DNA of 64,000 bases, taken from NCBI RefSeq assembly GCF_015352985.1, contig NZ_JACYXF010000004.1:1-64000 (forward strand), written 5' to 3'. Positions 45,796 through 54,712 of this stretch are shown here, piece after piece. Both the position numbers and the translations under genes were made by a program. The DNA is from Noviherbaspirillum malthae. Lineage in GTDB: Bacteria > Pseudomonadota > Gammaproteobacteria > Burkholderiales > Burkholderiaceae_D. The notes beneath the pieces were generated by a model. It was not told where the DNA came from, searched no databases, and was given only the letters and a program-made list of their open reading frames with translations. The first letter of the stretch is position 1; every line of letters begins with the position of its first letter.

Positions 45796-48700
45796 TCATC
45801 CGTGGTGGCGCGCGGTTGACGACAGCACTCTCTGCAGCAAGGACATTTCCATCGGCTTCACGAAGTAGTGCTGGAAACCCGCCGCCTTGGCAAGGACCTT
45901 GTCGTGCGCCTGCCCGTAGCCCGTCAGGGCAATGTACACGGCATCTCTGGTCTCGGGATAGCCATGCAGCCGCCGCGACAGCTCGTAGCCATCCATGTCG
46001 GGCAGGCCGATATCCAGGATGAAGGCTTCAGGAGGCGAGACCCTGACTTCCTCCAGCGCACTCTGCGCATCCGTGCGCACCGTCACGACATGGCCTTGCG
46101 CCCGAAGGAGCGCGGCCAGGGATACCGCCGCATCGGCGTTGTCGTCGACGATCAGGATATGCAATGGCTGCAGGGCCCGGTCTTCCAGGTCGTCCGCCCG
46201 AGAATGCGGACTCGATGCTCTTTCTCCGGCCAGCATCGGAAGCGTCAGGGTAAAGACGCTACCCTTGCCCGGCCCGTCGCTCCTGGCCGATACCTTCCCG
46301 CCGTGCAGCATCGTGATGCTTTTCACCAGAGCCAGGCCGAGGCCCAGGCCGCCCTGGGAGCGGTCCGGGGTACGCTCTGCCTGCGTGAACAGTTCGAACA
46401 CATGCGGCAGGAGATGCGCATCCATGCCGATGCCGTTGTCGGCAACGCTGATGCATACGAAGCTTTCCTTGATCTCCATGCTCAGCTCGATATGGCCGCC
46501 CAGCGGCGTGTACTTTGCGGCGTTGTTCAGCAGGTTGGTCAGCACCTGGATCAGGCGCGTGCGGTCGCCGGCTACGACAGCATCCCTCGATGCGAGGCGT
46601 ATGGAAAGCGTGTGATGTCTCGATTCGATCAAAGGTCTCGACTGCTCGATGGCACTGTTGACGGCATCCTTGATGCTCAGTTCTGACTTCTCTATGGACA
46701 CCAGGCCGCGGGTAACGCGCGAAACATCCAGCAGGTCGTCAACCAGGTCCGTCATGTGCCTGACCTGGCGCGAAATGATTTCACTGTATTGCCTGACTAT
46801 CTGTTCATTGGAACTGGCCATTTTAAGAAGCTCCGCCGCCGTACTGATCGGCGCCAGAGGATTGCGCAGTTCATGCGCCAGCATGGCAAGAAATTCGTCC
46901 TTGCGCCGGTTGGCAAGTTCCAGCGCCTCTTCTGCTTCACGCTGGATGGTAATGTCGGTATTGGTGCCGAACCAGCGCACGATCTCTCCATTGCGGTCGC
47001 GGATAGGTACCGCCCTGGACAGGAACCAGCGATATTCCCCGCTGGCGCTACGCAGCGGAAACAAATCTTCCCATGCAATCTGCCGCCTGACGATATTGTC
47101 GTAATACTTCGCCTTGACTGCGTCCACGAAGTCGGGATGATGCACCTTTTCCCAGCCCCATCCTTGCATCTCTTCCAGTGTCGTGCCGGAATATTCGAAC
47201 CAGCGGTTGTTGTACCAGAAAATCCAGCCGTCACTATTGGCCATCCATGCCAGCTGCGGTATGTTCTCCGCCAGTGTGCGGAACTGAACTTCGCTTTCCT
47301 TGAGCGCCAGCTGAGCCTTCTTCGATTCGCTTATGTCCAGGATATACGCGATGCCCTCGTCCTTGACGTCTTGAAAGTTCGCGGCACCGATATAGACCGG
47401 CAGGCGGCTGCCGTCCTTTCTGAAATACTCCTTCTCGAAGGCTTCCGTACTTCCTGTCGATTGCAGGCTTTCCCAGCTTTTTCTGTCTGCGTTCTCCCAC
47501 TCGGGAGGCGTCAGCCTGCGCCAGGACAGACCGTGCTGCTCGAAGTCCCGGCGCGAATAGCCCAGCATTCTCAGAAACGCATCATTCACCTTGATCAGGG
47601 TTCCGTCATAACGGTACTGCGCAATCCCGATGAGATGGGAATCGACGATGGTCCTGAACTTGGATTCAGTCCGTAACCACGCTTCTTCGGCGAGTTTCTG
47701 CTCCGTGATGTCCACTACGACGCCGGGCATCCAGACAGGCTTGCCGCTTGAGTCGTACTCGATTTTTCCGCGCGCATGGATATACCTGATGCTGCCATCG
47801 GGATAACGCAAGCGGTAATGGTATTGAAACGGCTTTCCGGTGGCGAGCGAATCCGCCATGTCGGCTTCGACGGCCTTGACATCGTCCGGATGAATGACCT
47901 TGAAATACGCCTTGCGCGGACCTCCGTTGGCATCCATTTCCGATACCTGAAACAGTCTTGCGAAGTTGCAGTCCGCATAGACCTTGTCGGCCTGGATATC
48001 CCAGGTCCAGATGCCGATCTCCGCAGCGGTCAGTGCTCCCTCCAACCGCAATTGCGCATCCTGCAGCTTTGCCTGCAAGATTTTTTGTTCGTGGATATCA
48101 GTGCAGGTACCCATCCATCGTTCGATCCGGCCGGATTCATTGCGAATCGGCAGTGCCCGCGCCAGCACCCAGCGGTACTGTCCCGAACGATGCCGAAGCC
48201 GGTATTCGATCTCGTAGGGCTCGCCAGTGGCAAGACTATGCTCCCAAGCCTCTCTGGTGCGCGGCAGATCGTCAGGGTGCAGGATCGCTCCCCAGTTCTG
48301 GCCAATGGTCGACTCCAGCAGCACGCCGGCGAACTCATAATGCTGCTGATTGTAATAGTCATGGTAGCCGTCAGGCAGCGCCGACCAGACCATCTGAGGC
48401 ATGGCATTGGCAATCTGCCGGAACCGCGCTTCGCTCGCCTCGGTGGCCTGCTGCTTCAGAACCTGTTCCGTAACATCCTCAACGGCATGGATGATGTAGA
48501 CGATCTCTCCCGACGGACCGAGCACAGGCGTATTGAGCGGCTTCCAGTACCGCACCTCGAATCCGCCTTCGGGAGAATCGTGCCTAGGAATGTCGTACTT
48601 CTGTATCGGCATGGCGTCGGGCAACTTGCTCTGGAGCACCCGCATCAGGGATGCGCGCAGGTTTCTGACGCCGGTCGCGCCACGATCGGCCGGATTGTCA

Positions 48701-48888
48701 GGAAATGCCTCGAACAGAGCTTTTCCCAGAATCTGTTCCCGGGTAGTCATGGTCACGCGAAGCCGCGCTTCGTTGGCGGCCACGATTGTGAAATCCGGTG
48801 TCAGTACCAGATAGGGAACCGGTGTTGCATCAAACAAGAGCCGAAAATCGAGTGCTAAACCATCAGGCAATTCAGCAGGAGTAGCCAT
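45796..48888 (-). CDS. five-PAS hybrid histidine kinase
   Basis: A 1030-residue soluble hybrid kinase. The ATG at 48886-48888 (MATPAELPDG) is chosen because AAAGGAATTGC precedes it. Five PAS/PAC repeats run to about residue 655, visible as IANAMPQMVWSALPDG, GIWTWDIQADKVY, IVDSHLIGIAQYRYDG and LAENIPQLAWMANSDG segments, each with a following D-I-x-E/Q linker. HisKA has LAMLAHELRNPLAPI (phospho-His), then N box LLNNAAKYTPLGG and G box GLGLGLALVKS. The C-terminal receiver has the phospho-Asp in FILDIGLPDMDG. No membrane segment. The PAS domains show no obvious Cys or haem signature. Partner unknown. Confidence 0.93.
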   Translation of the reverse strand: MATPAELPDGLALDFRLLFDATPVPYLVLTPDFTIVAANEARLRVTMTTREQILGKALFEAFPDNPADRGATGVRNLRASLMRVLQSKLPDAMPIQKYDIPRHDSPEGGFEVRYWKPLNTPVLGPSGEIVYIIHAVEDVTEQVLKQQATEASEARFRQIANAMPQMVWSALPDGYHDYYNQQHYEFAGVLLESTIGQNWGAILHPDDLPRTREAWEHSLATGEPYEIEYRLRHRSGQYRWVLARALPIRNESGRIERWMGTCTDIHEQKILQAKLQDAQLRLEGALTAAEIGIWTWDIQADKVYADCNFARLFQVSEMDANGGPRKAYFKVIHPDDVKAVEADMADSLATGKPFQYHYRLRYPDGSIRYIHARGKIEYDSSGKPVWMPGVVVDITEQKLAEEAWLRTESKFRTIVDSHLIGIAQYRYDGTLIKVNDAFLRMLGYSRRDFEQHGLSWRRLTPPEWENADRKSWESLQSTGSTEAFEKEYFRKDGSRLPVYIGAANFQDVKDEGIAYILDISESKKAQLALKESEVQFRTLAENIPQLAWMANSDGWIFWYNNRWFEYSGTTLEEMQGWGWEKVHHPDFVDAVKAKYYDNIVRRQIAWEDLFPLRSASGEYRWFLSRAVPIRDRNGEIVRWFGTNTDITIQREAEEALELANRRKDEFLAMLAHELRNPLAPISTAAELLKMASSNEQIVRQYSEIISRQVRHMTDLVDDLLDVSRVTRGLVSIEKSELSIKDAVNSAIEQSRPLIESRHHTLSIRLASRDAVVAGDRTRLIQVLTNLLNNAAKYTPLGGHIELSMEIKESFVCISVADNGIGMDAHLLPHVFELFTQAERTPDRSQGGLGLGLALVKSITMLHGGKVSARSDGPGKGSVFTLTLPMLAGERASSPHSRADDLEDRALQPLHILIVDDNADAAVSLAALLRAQGHVVTVRTDAQSALEEVRVSPPEAFILDIGLPDMDGYELSRRLHGYPETRDAVYIALTGYGQAHDKVLAKAAGFQHYFVKPMEMSLLQRVLSSTARHHG

Positions 48889-49128
48889 ATTGCAATTCCT
48901 TTGCGACTGCATCAATCCAGACTGAGACTATGCATCGCAAGGAAAATTGCTTTTTCTTCTTTCCCTGAACAAACCTTACCTCTGCCTGCCTTGCTCCGGT
49001 GTGCAGCTTGCTCGCAGCACCAGGGATTTGCAAAAAATACGGGGAGGCACCCTGGCCTCCCCAAACTGGGCAAGAACACCCGCTCCAGAGACATCCTTTA
49101 AAGAGTTGCGAGGCAAAATGCCCGGCCA

Positions 49129-49794
49129 TCACCCATGTCGCCACAGCTCGGCCAGATCGGGTTCGTGGACCAGGGCAGTAAAGGCGGCAGTACACGCCGG
49201 CCCTTTGGCAAGCGGCAATCCGATGAGCGGGCTCGGGAGACCGTAGTGTTTTGATGCCGCCGCCACTGAGGCAATGAGTTCATTCATCTCATCCGTCGAG
49301 ACATCGTCAGACCGCTCTGCGCGGTATTTCCGGATGTCGAATGCCAGGCGGCCGACGAACGGACATTGGGCAAGCGCTTCGACGGCACCGACCCCCGTTA
49401 CGCTTCCAATCACGGGCACCATGAAGGGAGCGGACTGATTCTTTACCGAGAACAGCGCGGCGGCAGACGTGACTTGGTCCACCGCTTCGATGCCGTTTAA
49501 AAGAATTCCCAACGGACGGACGGTTCCCAGCAGAGCAAGGTCTGCCTCGAAGAAAGAGGACCTGACGTCATTGATGCCAACCATCAGCCGCCCTTCGGAT
49601 AACAGTTCGGAATTCCACTGACGGTTCCATGCCAGCCAATGCCCGACTTCGTCACGGGCGTACGCCTTGTCAACCATCGGCACCGTGTCCGCGAGATCGA
49701 CCACCATGACGTCGCTCGCAGCCAGAAACGATGAGAATTTGTCCGGACGGTTTCCGGGCACGATCCGATAAGTATTCCGACGATGCCAGTCCAT
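49129..49794 (-). CDS. degenerate CitE/HpcH-like protein
   Basis: A 221-residue protein resembling citrate lyase beta subunit / CoA-ester lyases: YRIVPGNRPDKFSSFLAASDVMVVDLADTVP near the N-terminus in outline. The family usually has about 270-300 residues. Here the metal-binding Glu (usual E-T-A-x-G-V) is replaced by IGSVTGVGAVEAL, and the C-terminal region with the I-H-P block is missing. It is therefore unlikely to be an ordinary lyase. It follows DctA by 17 bp and shares its transcript. The ATG at 49794 follows GAGG; a GTG lies one codon before. Confidence 0.6.
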   Translation of the reverse strand: MDWHRRNTYRIVPGNRPDKFSSFLAASDVMVVDLADTVPMVDKAYARDEVGHWLAWNRQWNSELLSEGRLMVGINDVRSSFFEADLALLGTVRPLGILLNGIEAVDQVTSAAALFSVKNQSAPFMVPVIGSVTGVGAVEALAQCPFVGRLAFDIRKYRAERSDDVSTDEMNELIASVAAASKHYGLPSPLIGLPLAKGPACTAAFTALVHEPDLAELWRHG

Positions 49795-49811
49795 CACTAA
49801 CGATCCTCGTC

Positions 49812-51170
49812 CTACGCTACCTTGGCGGCGTTCTTTGCCTCGTCGATACTTCTCACGACGGACACGGGTGAAGCTTCGACGGGTACGGCAGCACGATCAT
49901 CCGCCACGGCACCGCCGTCGCGCAATTCCTGATGCAGGACATCGCGGGCGCATGCGTTCTCCCAGATGGATACGACGATGGTTGCGACGATGTTGCTCAC
50001 CAGGCTTGTAAGCGCGCGTGCTTCCGACATGAAGCGGTCAATCCCGACTATCAGCGCAACGCCCGCGACGGGAATATCGGGCATCACGGTCAGGGTCGCC
50101 ACCAGCGCCACGAATCCGCTGCCGGTGACGCCGGCTGCGCCCTTGGAAGTCAGCAGCATCAGGAACAGCATGGCCAGGACTTGAGTGAGGGACAGGTCGA
50201 TATTGCAGGCTTGCGCGATGAAGATCGACGCCAGGGTCAGGTAGATCGCGGTGCCATCCAGGTTGAAGGAGTAACCCATCGGCAGGACCAGTCCGGACAC
50301 GCCTTTCCTGCAGCCCAGCCTTTCCAGTTTCAGCATCACCTGCGGCAATACCGGTTCGGTCGACGAGGTACCCAGTACGACCAGCAGCTCCTCCCGAAAA
50401 TACTTCAGTGTTCTCCAAAGGCTGAAGCCATGCACATGGGCCAGAGCATTCAGCACGACAAAGACAAACAGTCCGCATGCCACATAAAAAGTAACGATCA
50501 GCAGGCTCAGGGAACTGATGGAACTCATTCCGTATTTACCCACCGTGAACGCCATGGCTCCGAACGCGCCTATTGGGGCGAGCTTCATGATGAAACCAAA
50601 GACGGTGAAGAGCACATGCGAGAACGAATCAATCGATGCGCGAACCGGTTCTCCAAGGCGGCCCGACCGCGAAATGCCGAATCCGATCAGGATCGCGAGC
50701 AGCAGGACGGGCAACACCTCTCCTTCTGCGAATGCGCCGAAGAAGGAATGCGGGATGAGATGCATTGCGAATTCAGTGAAGCCCCTGGGAGCGGCTGCAG
50801 CCGAGAATTTTTGTGCGACGGAAGGATCGAGGTGCGCAGGATCAATGTTCATTCCCCTGCCCGGCTGCATCAGGTAGACGGCCATGAGGCCAGTCATCAG
50901 CGCAATGCCCGTCAGGACATAAAAGAGTCCCATCGCCTTTCCCAGCGTCTTGCCGACAGCCTTTACATCGCTCATGTTGGCAATGCCCAAGACTATCGTA
51001 CAAAACACGATGGGCGCGATCATCATTTTTACTATCTTGACGAATGCGTCCCCAAGCGGCTTCAGCGAAGCCCCGATGTCCGGCCAGTAATGACCTACGA
51101 CGATCCCGACCGCAACGGCGGCCAGCACCTGCATGTAGAGAGACTGGAAAATATGTTTCTTGATAATCAT
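49812..51170 (-). CDS. dctA: C4-dicarboxylate transporter
   Basis: A 452-residue dicarboxylate:cation symporter of the DctA group, importing succinate, fumarate or malate. The ATG at 51168-51170 (MIIKKHIFQSLYMQVLAAVAVG) agrees with E. coli DctA, whose alignment begins at the same place; an open leader upstream to 51383 is not family-like. Signature segments: KMMIAPIVFCTIVLGIA, FGAMAFTVGKYG, LGTSSTEPVLPQ, GYSFNLDGTAIY and TSKGAAGVTGSGF, which form the substrate and sodium/proton sites. Eight membrane helices and two hairpins are expected. It lies behind the porin gene and before the CitE-like gene on one strand. Confidence 0.93.
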   Translation of the reverse strand: MIIKKHIFQSLYMQVLAAVAVGIVVGHYWPDIGASLKPLGDAFVKIVKMMIAPIVFCTIVLGIANMSDVKAVGKTLGKAMGLFYVLTGIALMTGLMAVYLMQPGRGMNIDPAHLDPSVAQKFSAAAAPRGFTEFAMHLIPHSFFGAFAEGEVLPVLLLAILIGFGISRSGRLGEPVRASIDSFSHVLFTVFGFIMKLAPIGAFGAMAFTVGKYGMSSISSLSLLIVTFYVACGLFVFVVLNALAHVHGFSLWRTLKYFREELLVVLGTSSTEPVLPQVMLKLERLGCRKGVSGLVLPMGYSFNLDGTAIYLTLASIFIAQACNIDLSLTQVLAMLFLMLLTSKGAAGVTGSGFVALVATLTVMPDIPVAGVALIVGIDRFMSEARALTSLVSNIVATIVVSIWENACARDVLHQELRDGGAVADDRAAVPVEASPVSVVRSIDEAKNAAKVA

Positions 51171-51409
51171 GGCATACATCTCATCACGGACACGGAACAG
51201 GGTCCGCTTCAAAATAACTCCCCTGCAAACGGCTTCTGCGTCACCCTCACATAAAAACTTGCGAGGATTTCCCGATTCTTTTTTGATCGGTGAGGGCCGC
51301 AAGACAACGGCGTCGGTTTTGCGCCGATGTCTTGCATCCGGTTTTTCAAACATTGCCCAGGCCGACGTGCGCAATGCAGGCAACTTGGGCCGAGGGCCTG
51401 TTCCTTCGA

Positions 51410-52399
51410 CTAGAACGAATGGCGAACACCGAGGTCGACTTCACTATCGCCGGCACCGAACTTCGTCGTCGTGAACCGCGTATTGCTCAGCTTGGCGTAA
51501 GCGGCATACAAGCTCGTGCGCTTGGAAAGGGCATAGTTGTACGCCACCGCATGCTGATGTGCGTCGAAAGTGTTTGCAGCCGAACGATCGTCCTTGCGGA
51601 TGTAGGTTGCCATCACGGTGTGCGGACCAAAGGGCACGCTCACGCCCACAAGCACATCCCGGCTGTCGATGGTTCCCAGCCCCTTGTTGATGCCGTAGCC
51701 GAGGCTGGCCGCCGCAACGCCAAAGTCATACTTGCCGACCAGAAGAGTGTTCTTCGCACGGTCGGTTGCGGTCGCATTATTGGTCTGGTGATGGGCAAGG
51801 CGAACAGTCAGCGGTCCGCCGCTGTAACCCGCCGCAAGGCCGGTCTGGCGCGACCGTGAGGAATCGCCTGCGACCTCCCCGAAGCCGTAAGCCGCCTGCG
51901 CGTTGAGTCCGTTGAACGTCGGTGTCGTGTAGATCACCGTGTTGTTCATGCGGGTCCCGGCCTTTTCACCCGACATCAGCTGACCTGATGCGCCCCCGTA
52001 GTTGTTGCCGAAAGGGTCGGCAATGAGCAGCGTTTGATAGATCGGCGTGTACTGCCTTCCCAGCGTCACGGTCCCTGCGGCCCCGTTCAAGCCGACGAAA
52101 GCCTGCCGCCCGAACAGCAGACCGCCCTGGTCAAAGGCGCCGGTATCAGCGAGCAGACCGGTCTCAAGCGTGAAGATCGCCGACATTCCGGACCCGAGGT
52201 CTTCTCGTCCGCGGAAGCCGATGCGGCTGCCGGTGGAGACACCGCTCTCCAGCTTAGTCGCCGATCCGGCCGGAGCACCGCGCGCAAACACAAGCCCGGT
52301 GTCCACGATGCCGTAGATCGTTGCATTGCTCTGCGCATGTGCAGTTCCGGCCATGGCACCTATCGACATCAGCATCCATGCCAACGTTTTGTTATTCAT
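51410..52399 (-). CDS. outer-membrane porin (Burkholderiales type)
   Basis: A 329-residue trimeric-type porin of the Gram-negative porin_4 family. Signal peptide MNNKTLAWMLMSIGAMAGTAHAQ, mature start SNATIYGIVDTGLV, the family motif SRIGFRGREDLGSGMSAIFTLE in outline, FGRQAFVGL and the C-terminal VDLGVRHSF ending in Phe, which BAM recognises. It carries small acids or other solutes across the outer membrane. It lies 40 bp behind the Bug receptor gene, implying a joint uptake route: porin, receptor, inner-membrane transporter. Confidence 0.93.
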   Translation of the reverse strand: MNNKTLAWMLMSIGAMAGTAHAQSNATIYGIVDTGLVFARGAPAGSATKLESGVSTGSRIGFRGREDLGSGMSAIFTLETGLLADTGAFDQGGLLFGRQAFVGLNGAAGTVTLGRQYTPIYQTLLIADPFGNNYGGASGQLMSGEKAGTRMNNTVIYTTPTFNGLNAQAAYGFGEVAGDSSRSRQTGLAAGYSGGPLTVRLAHHQTNNATATDRAKNTLLVGKYDFGVAAASLGYGINKGLGTIDSRDVLVGVSVPFGPHTVMATYIRKDDRSAANTFDAHQHAVAYNYALSKRTSLYAAYAKLSNTRFTTTKFGAGDSEVDLGVRHSF

Positions 52400-52438
52400 C
52401 CCGCCTCTCCCTTTACGCGTGTTGTTAGTCTTGTCGAT

Positions 52439-53419
52439 TCAGTTCAGTGACATGTTGGAAGCTTTCACCACTTCCTTCCATGTATTCAATTCGGAGTTCA
52501 GGACCGACTTGAATTCCGACGGCGATGCATTGACCGGTTCAGCTCCCTCGTTCACCAGGCGTGTCTTCAGCGGCTCCTGCGAAGACACTTCATTGATCAA
52601 GGCATTGAGCTTCGATATGATCGGAGCAGGAACGCCGGCCGGCGCGAGCACGCCCCACCAGGTCGTGATGTTGTAGTCGGGCACGCCGCCCTCCATCACC
52701 GTCGGCACGTTCGGGAAAATTGCAGAGCGCTTCGATCCTGTGACGGCCAGAAGTTCCAGCTTGCCCGCCTTCACATGCTGGATCACTGCAGGCACCGTCG
52801 TGAAGGCAACCTGAGTGCGGCCTGTGAGAAGATCGGTAATTGCAGGACCGCTGCCCTTGTACGGAACATGCGTCAGCTGGGTACCGGTTCTCAGCTTGAA
52901 CAGCTCCCCTGCGAGATGAAGAATCGTTCCAGGCCCGGATGAGCTGAACACGATTTCATCCGGTCTCGCCTTTGCTGCGGAAATCAATTGTGGAATCGTC
53001 TTTGCCTTGACGTCCTTGTGCGCCACCACGATCATCGGGCCGCGTCCCACCATCGCAATGGGCGCGAAGTCCTTGTTCACATCGTAGGAATTCTTGGGAT
53101 ACGACGCCGCGTGGGTGACGAAGGAAGAACTTGCGAACAGAAGCGTGTAGCCGTCGGCGTCTGCCTTGCTCACCTGCTTGGAACCGATCGCACCGCCGGC
53201 GCCGCCGCGGTTGTCGATGATGACCGGGCTGCCGAGCTTGTCCGACATCAGCTTTGCCAGTTCCCGCGCAACGTTGTCGGTGCCGCCGCCGGCAGCATAG
53301 GGAACGACGATGGTGATTGGACGGTTCGGATAGCCTTGCGCACTTGCCAGCAGGCTCAGGGATGAGAGCGCAATCACGGCGGCACTGCGGATCACAAATT
53401 TGTAATGAATGTTTTTCAT
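52439..53419 (-). CDS. Bug/TctC-type periplasmic solute receptor
   Basis: A 326-residue Bug receptor. The ATG at 53417-53419 follows GGAGACAGAAC, and a signal peptide follows (MKNIHYKFVIRSAAVIALSSLSLLASAQ). Motifs: GYPNRPITIVVPYAAGGGTDN, DNRGGAGGAIG, and VPYKGSGPAITDLLTGRTQVAF. It has no TctA/TctB partner nearby, but lies between a PrpF-type isomerase gene (upstream) and a porin gene (downstream), so it probably binds the acid that PrpF isomerises, such as a tricarboxylate or unsaturated C4-C6 acid. This ligand is inferred from context only. Confidence 0.92.
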   Translation of the reverse strand: MKNIHYKFVIRSAAVIALSSLSLLASAQGYPNRPITIVVPYAAGGGTDNVARELAKLMSDKLGSPVIIDNRGGAGGAIGSKQVSKADADGYTLLFASSSFVTHAASYPKNSYDVNKDFAPIAMVGRGPMIVVAHKDVKAKTIPQLISAAKARPDEIVFSSSGPGTILHLAGELFKLRTGTQLTHVPYKGSGPAITDLLTGRTQVAFTTVPAVIQHVKAGKLELLAVTGSKRSAIFPNVPTVMEGGVPDYNITTWWGVLAPAGVPAPIISKLNALINEVSSQEPLKTRLVNEGAEPVNASPSEFKSVLNSELNTWKEVVKASNMSLN

Positions 53420-53497
53420 GTTCTGTCTCCTTGTCATCTGCATTGAATTGGATTGATGAAGGACGATGGATTTAAAAGTTCTTCATCGTTCTGTTAG

Positions 53498-54619
53498 TTA
53501 AGCTGTTTCCGCGACCAAGGAATCCTGATCCAGTCCCTCGAACGAACCGGGCAGGTACGCGATCCCTTCCACGAGCGGCCTCGCGGTGCGTACTATTCCC
53601 GCTCTTGCTATCGTTGGAACGGCCTGGTCGATCTCCTGCGTCACCTTGACGACCGCTTCGATCTTGCCGGAGGGATGTTCGACGATCACCTTGCCGGCGT
53701 CCCGTTCATTTGGCTGAAACAGCTGCGACGCAACGCTGCCGGGAATGTGGCATGCGGCAGCAACGCAGAGCGTACCGGTTACCGCATGCGCAGCGTGGCA
53801 ATTCCAGGGCACAAAATACCGGGATGTAATATTGCCTTCCGCTACAGGCGGAGCCAGCAGCACGATCTTGGGCAACACCTTGCCGGACACATCGCCAAGC
53901 CCCATCTTCAACGCGGCCATTCTCCTGATGCGCTCCAGGCGGGTGAGAAAATCGGCATCTCCATCCAGTTCCTGCTTCGATTCGTAACCCGACTTGCCGA
54001 CCGACTGCGCGGCCAGCATGACGATAGGTGTGGAGTAATCGATGCAGGAAACCATGACGTCATCCACGATATCAACAACATTGCCCGTCGGCAGGAGTTT
54101 GCCGGTTTTCGCCCCTGCGGCGTCCAGGAAAATGAGCACGATACCTGCACCGCTGCCCGGCACGCCGTCGATGTGAACATCGCCGTCGTAGGTCAGTTCA
54201 CCGTTCGGAGTCGGTACCGTAGCTTCGACGACCTTGCCGGTGTTTACGTTATAGATGGTTACCGTGGTGGTCGGCGACGTTGCCTTCACCAATTGCTTGT
54301 CGATGGCATACGGTCCTACCCCGGCAAGCATGTTTCCGCAGTTGGGGCTGGTATCGACAACTGCATTGTCGGTGCCCACTTGCGCGAACAGGTATTCGAC
54401 ATCGATGCCCGGTCGATTGGATTTGCTTACGATGGCCACCTTGCTTGTCAGGCTGTCGCCGCCGCCTATTCCATCGATCTGCCTTTTGTCCGGCGATCCC
54501 ATGACGGCCAGCAATACGCAGTTTCGCAGGCGAACATCCGAAGGAAGATCGGATGCAAGGAAGAACGGCCCCTTGGAGGTACCGGCACGCATTACGGTGC
54601 AAGGAATTTTGGTTTGCAT
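53498..54619 (-). CDS. PrpF-family isomerase (4-oxalomesaconate tautomerase-like)
   Basis: A 373-residue member of the PrpF/GalD family, DAP-epimerase fold, which shifts double bonds in acids such as 2-methylaconitate or 4-oxalomesaconate. The start MQTKIPCTVMRAGTSKGPFFLASDLP matches the family N-terminus; an ATG at 54670 adds 17 residues and is possible, neither having a clear ribosome-binding site. Cys and GGG motifs are visible: DGIGGGDSLTSKVAI, DTSPNCGNMLAGVGPYAI (Cys-general acid/base) and WNCHAAHAVTGTLC. It leads a minus-strand run with receptor, porin, DctA and a CitE-like gene, and faces a LysR gene. Confidence 0.87.
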   Translation of the reverse strand: MQTKIPCTVMRAGTSKGPFFLASDLPSDVRLRNCVLLAVMGSPDKRQIDGIGGGDSLTSKVAIVSKSNRPGIDVEYLFAQVGTDNAVVDTSPNCGNMLAGVGPYAIDKQLVKATSPTTTVTIYNVNTGKVVEATVPTPNGELTYDGDVHIDGVPGSGAGIVLIFLDAAGAKTGKLLPTGNVVDIVDDVMVSCIDYSTPIVMLAAQSVGKSGYESKQELDGDADFLTRLERIRRMAALKMGLGDVSGKVLPKIVLLAPPVAEGNITSRYFVPWNCHAAHAVTGTLCVAAACHIPGSVASQLFQPNERDAGKVIVEHPSGKIEAVVKVTQEIDQAVPTIARAGIVRTARPLVEGIAYLPGSFEGLDQDSLVAETA

Positions 54620-54681
54620 GGTCGTCGCCGCAGCAGAGAAGTTGACGTTATCTTGACGCGGGGAGGCCATGAAGTAAAATG

Positions 54682-54691
54682 AACAATTGTT
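54682..54691. promoter_or_regulatory. AACAATTGTT palindrome, candidate LysR site
   Basis: A perfect 10-bp palindrome lies 22 bp before the LysR start (54713) and about 63 bp upstream of the PrpF-type gene start (54619), in the only divergent gap. The surrounding AT-rich segment (ATGAACAATTGTTGGCGATTAATGAG) fits a LysR box with T-N11-A spacing, but no second arm confirms it. Confidence 0.35.
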
Positions 54692-54712
54692 GGCGATTAA
54701 TGAGTATTTATC

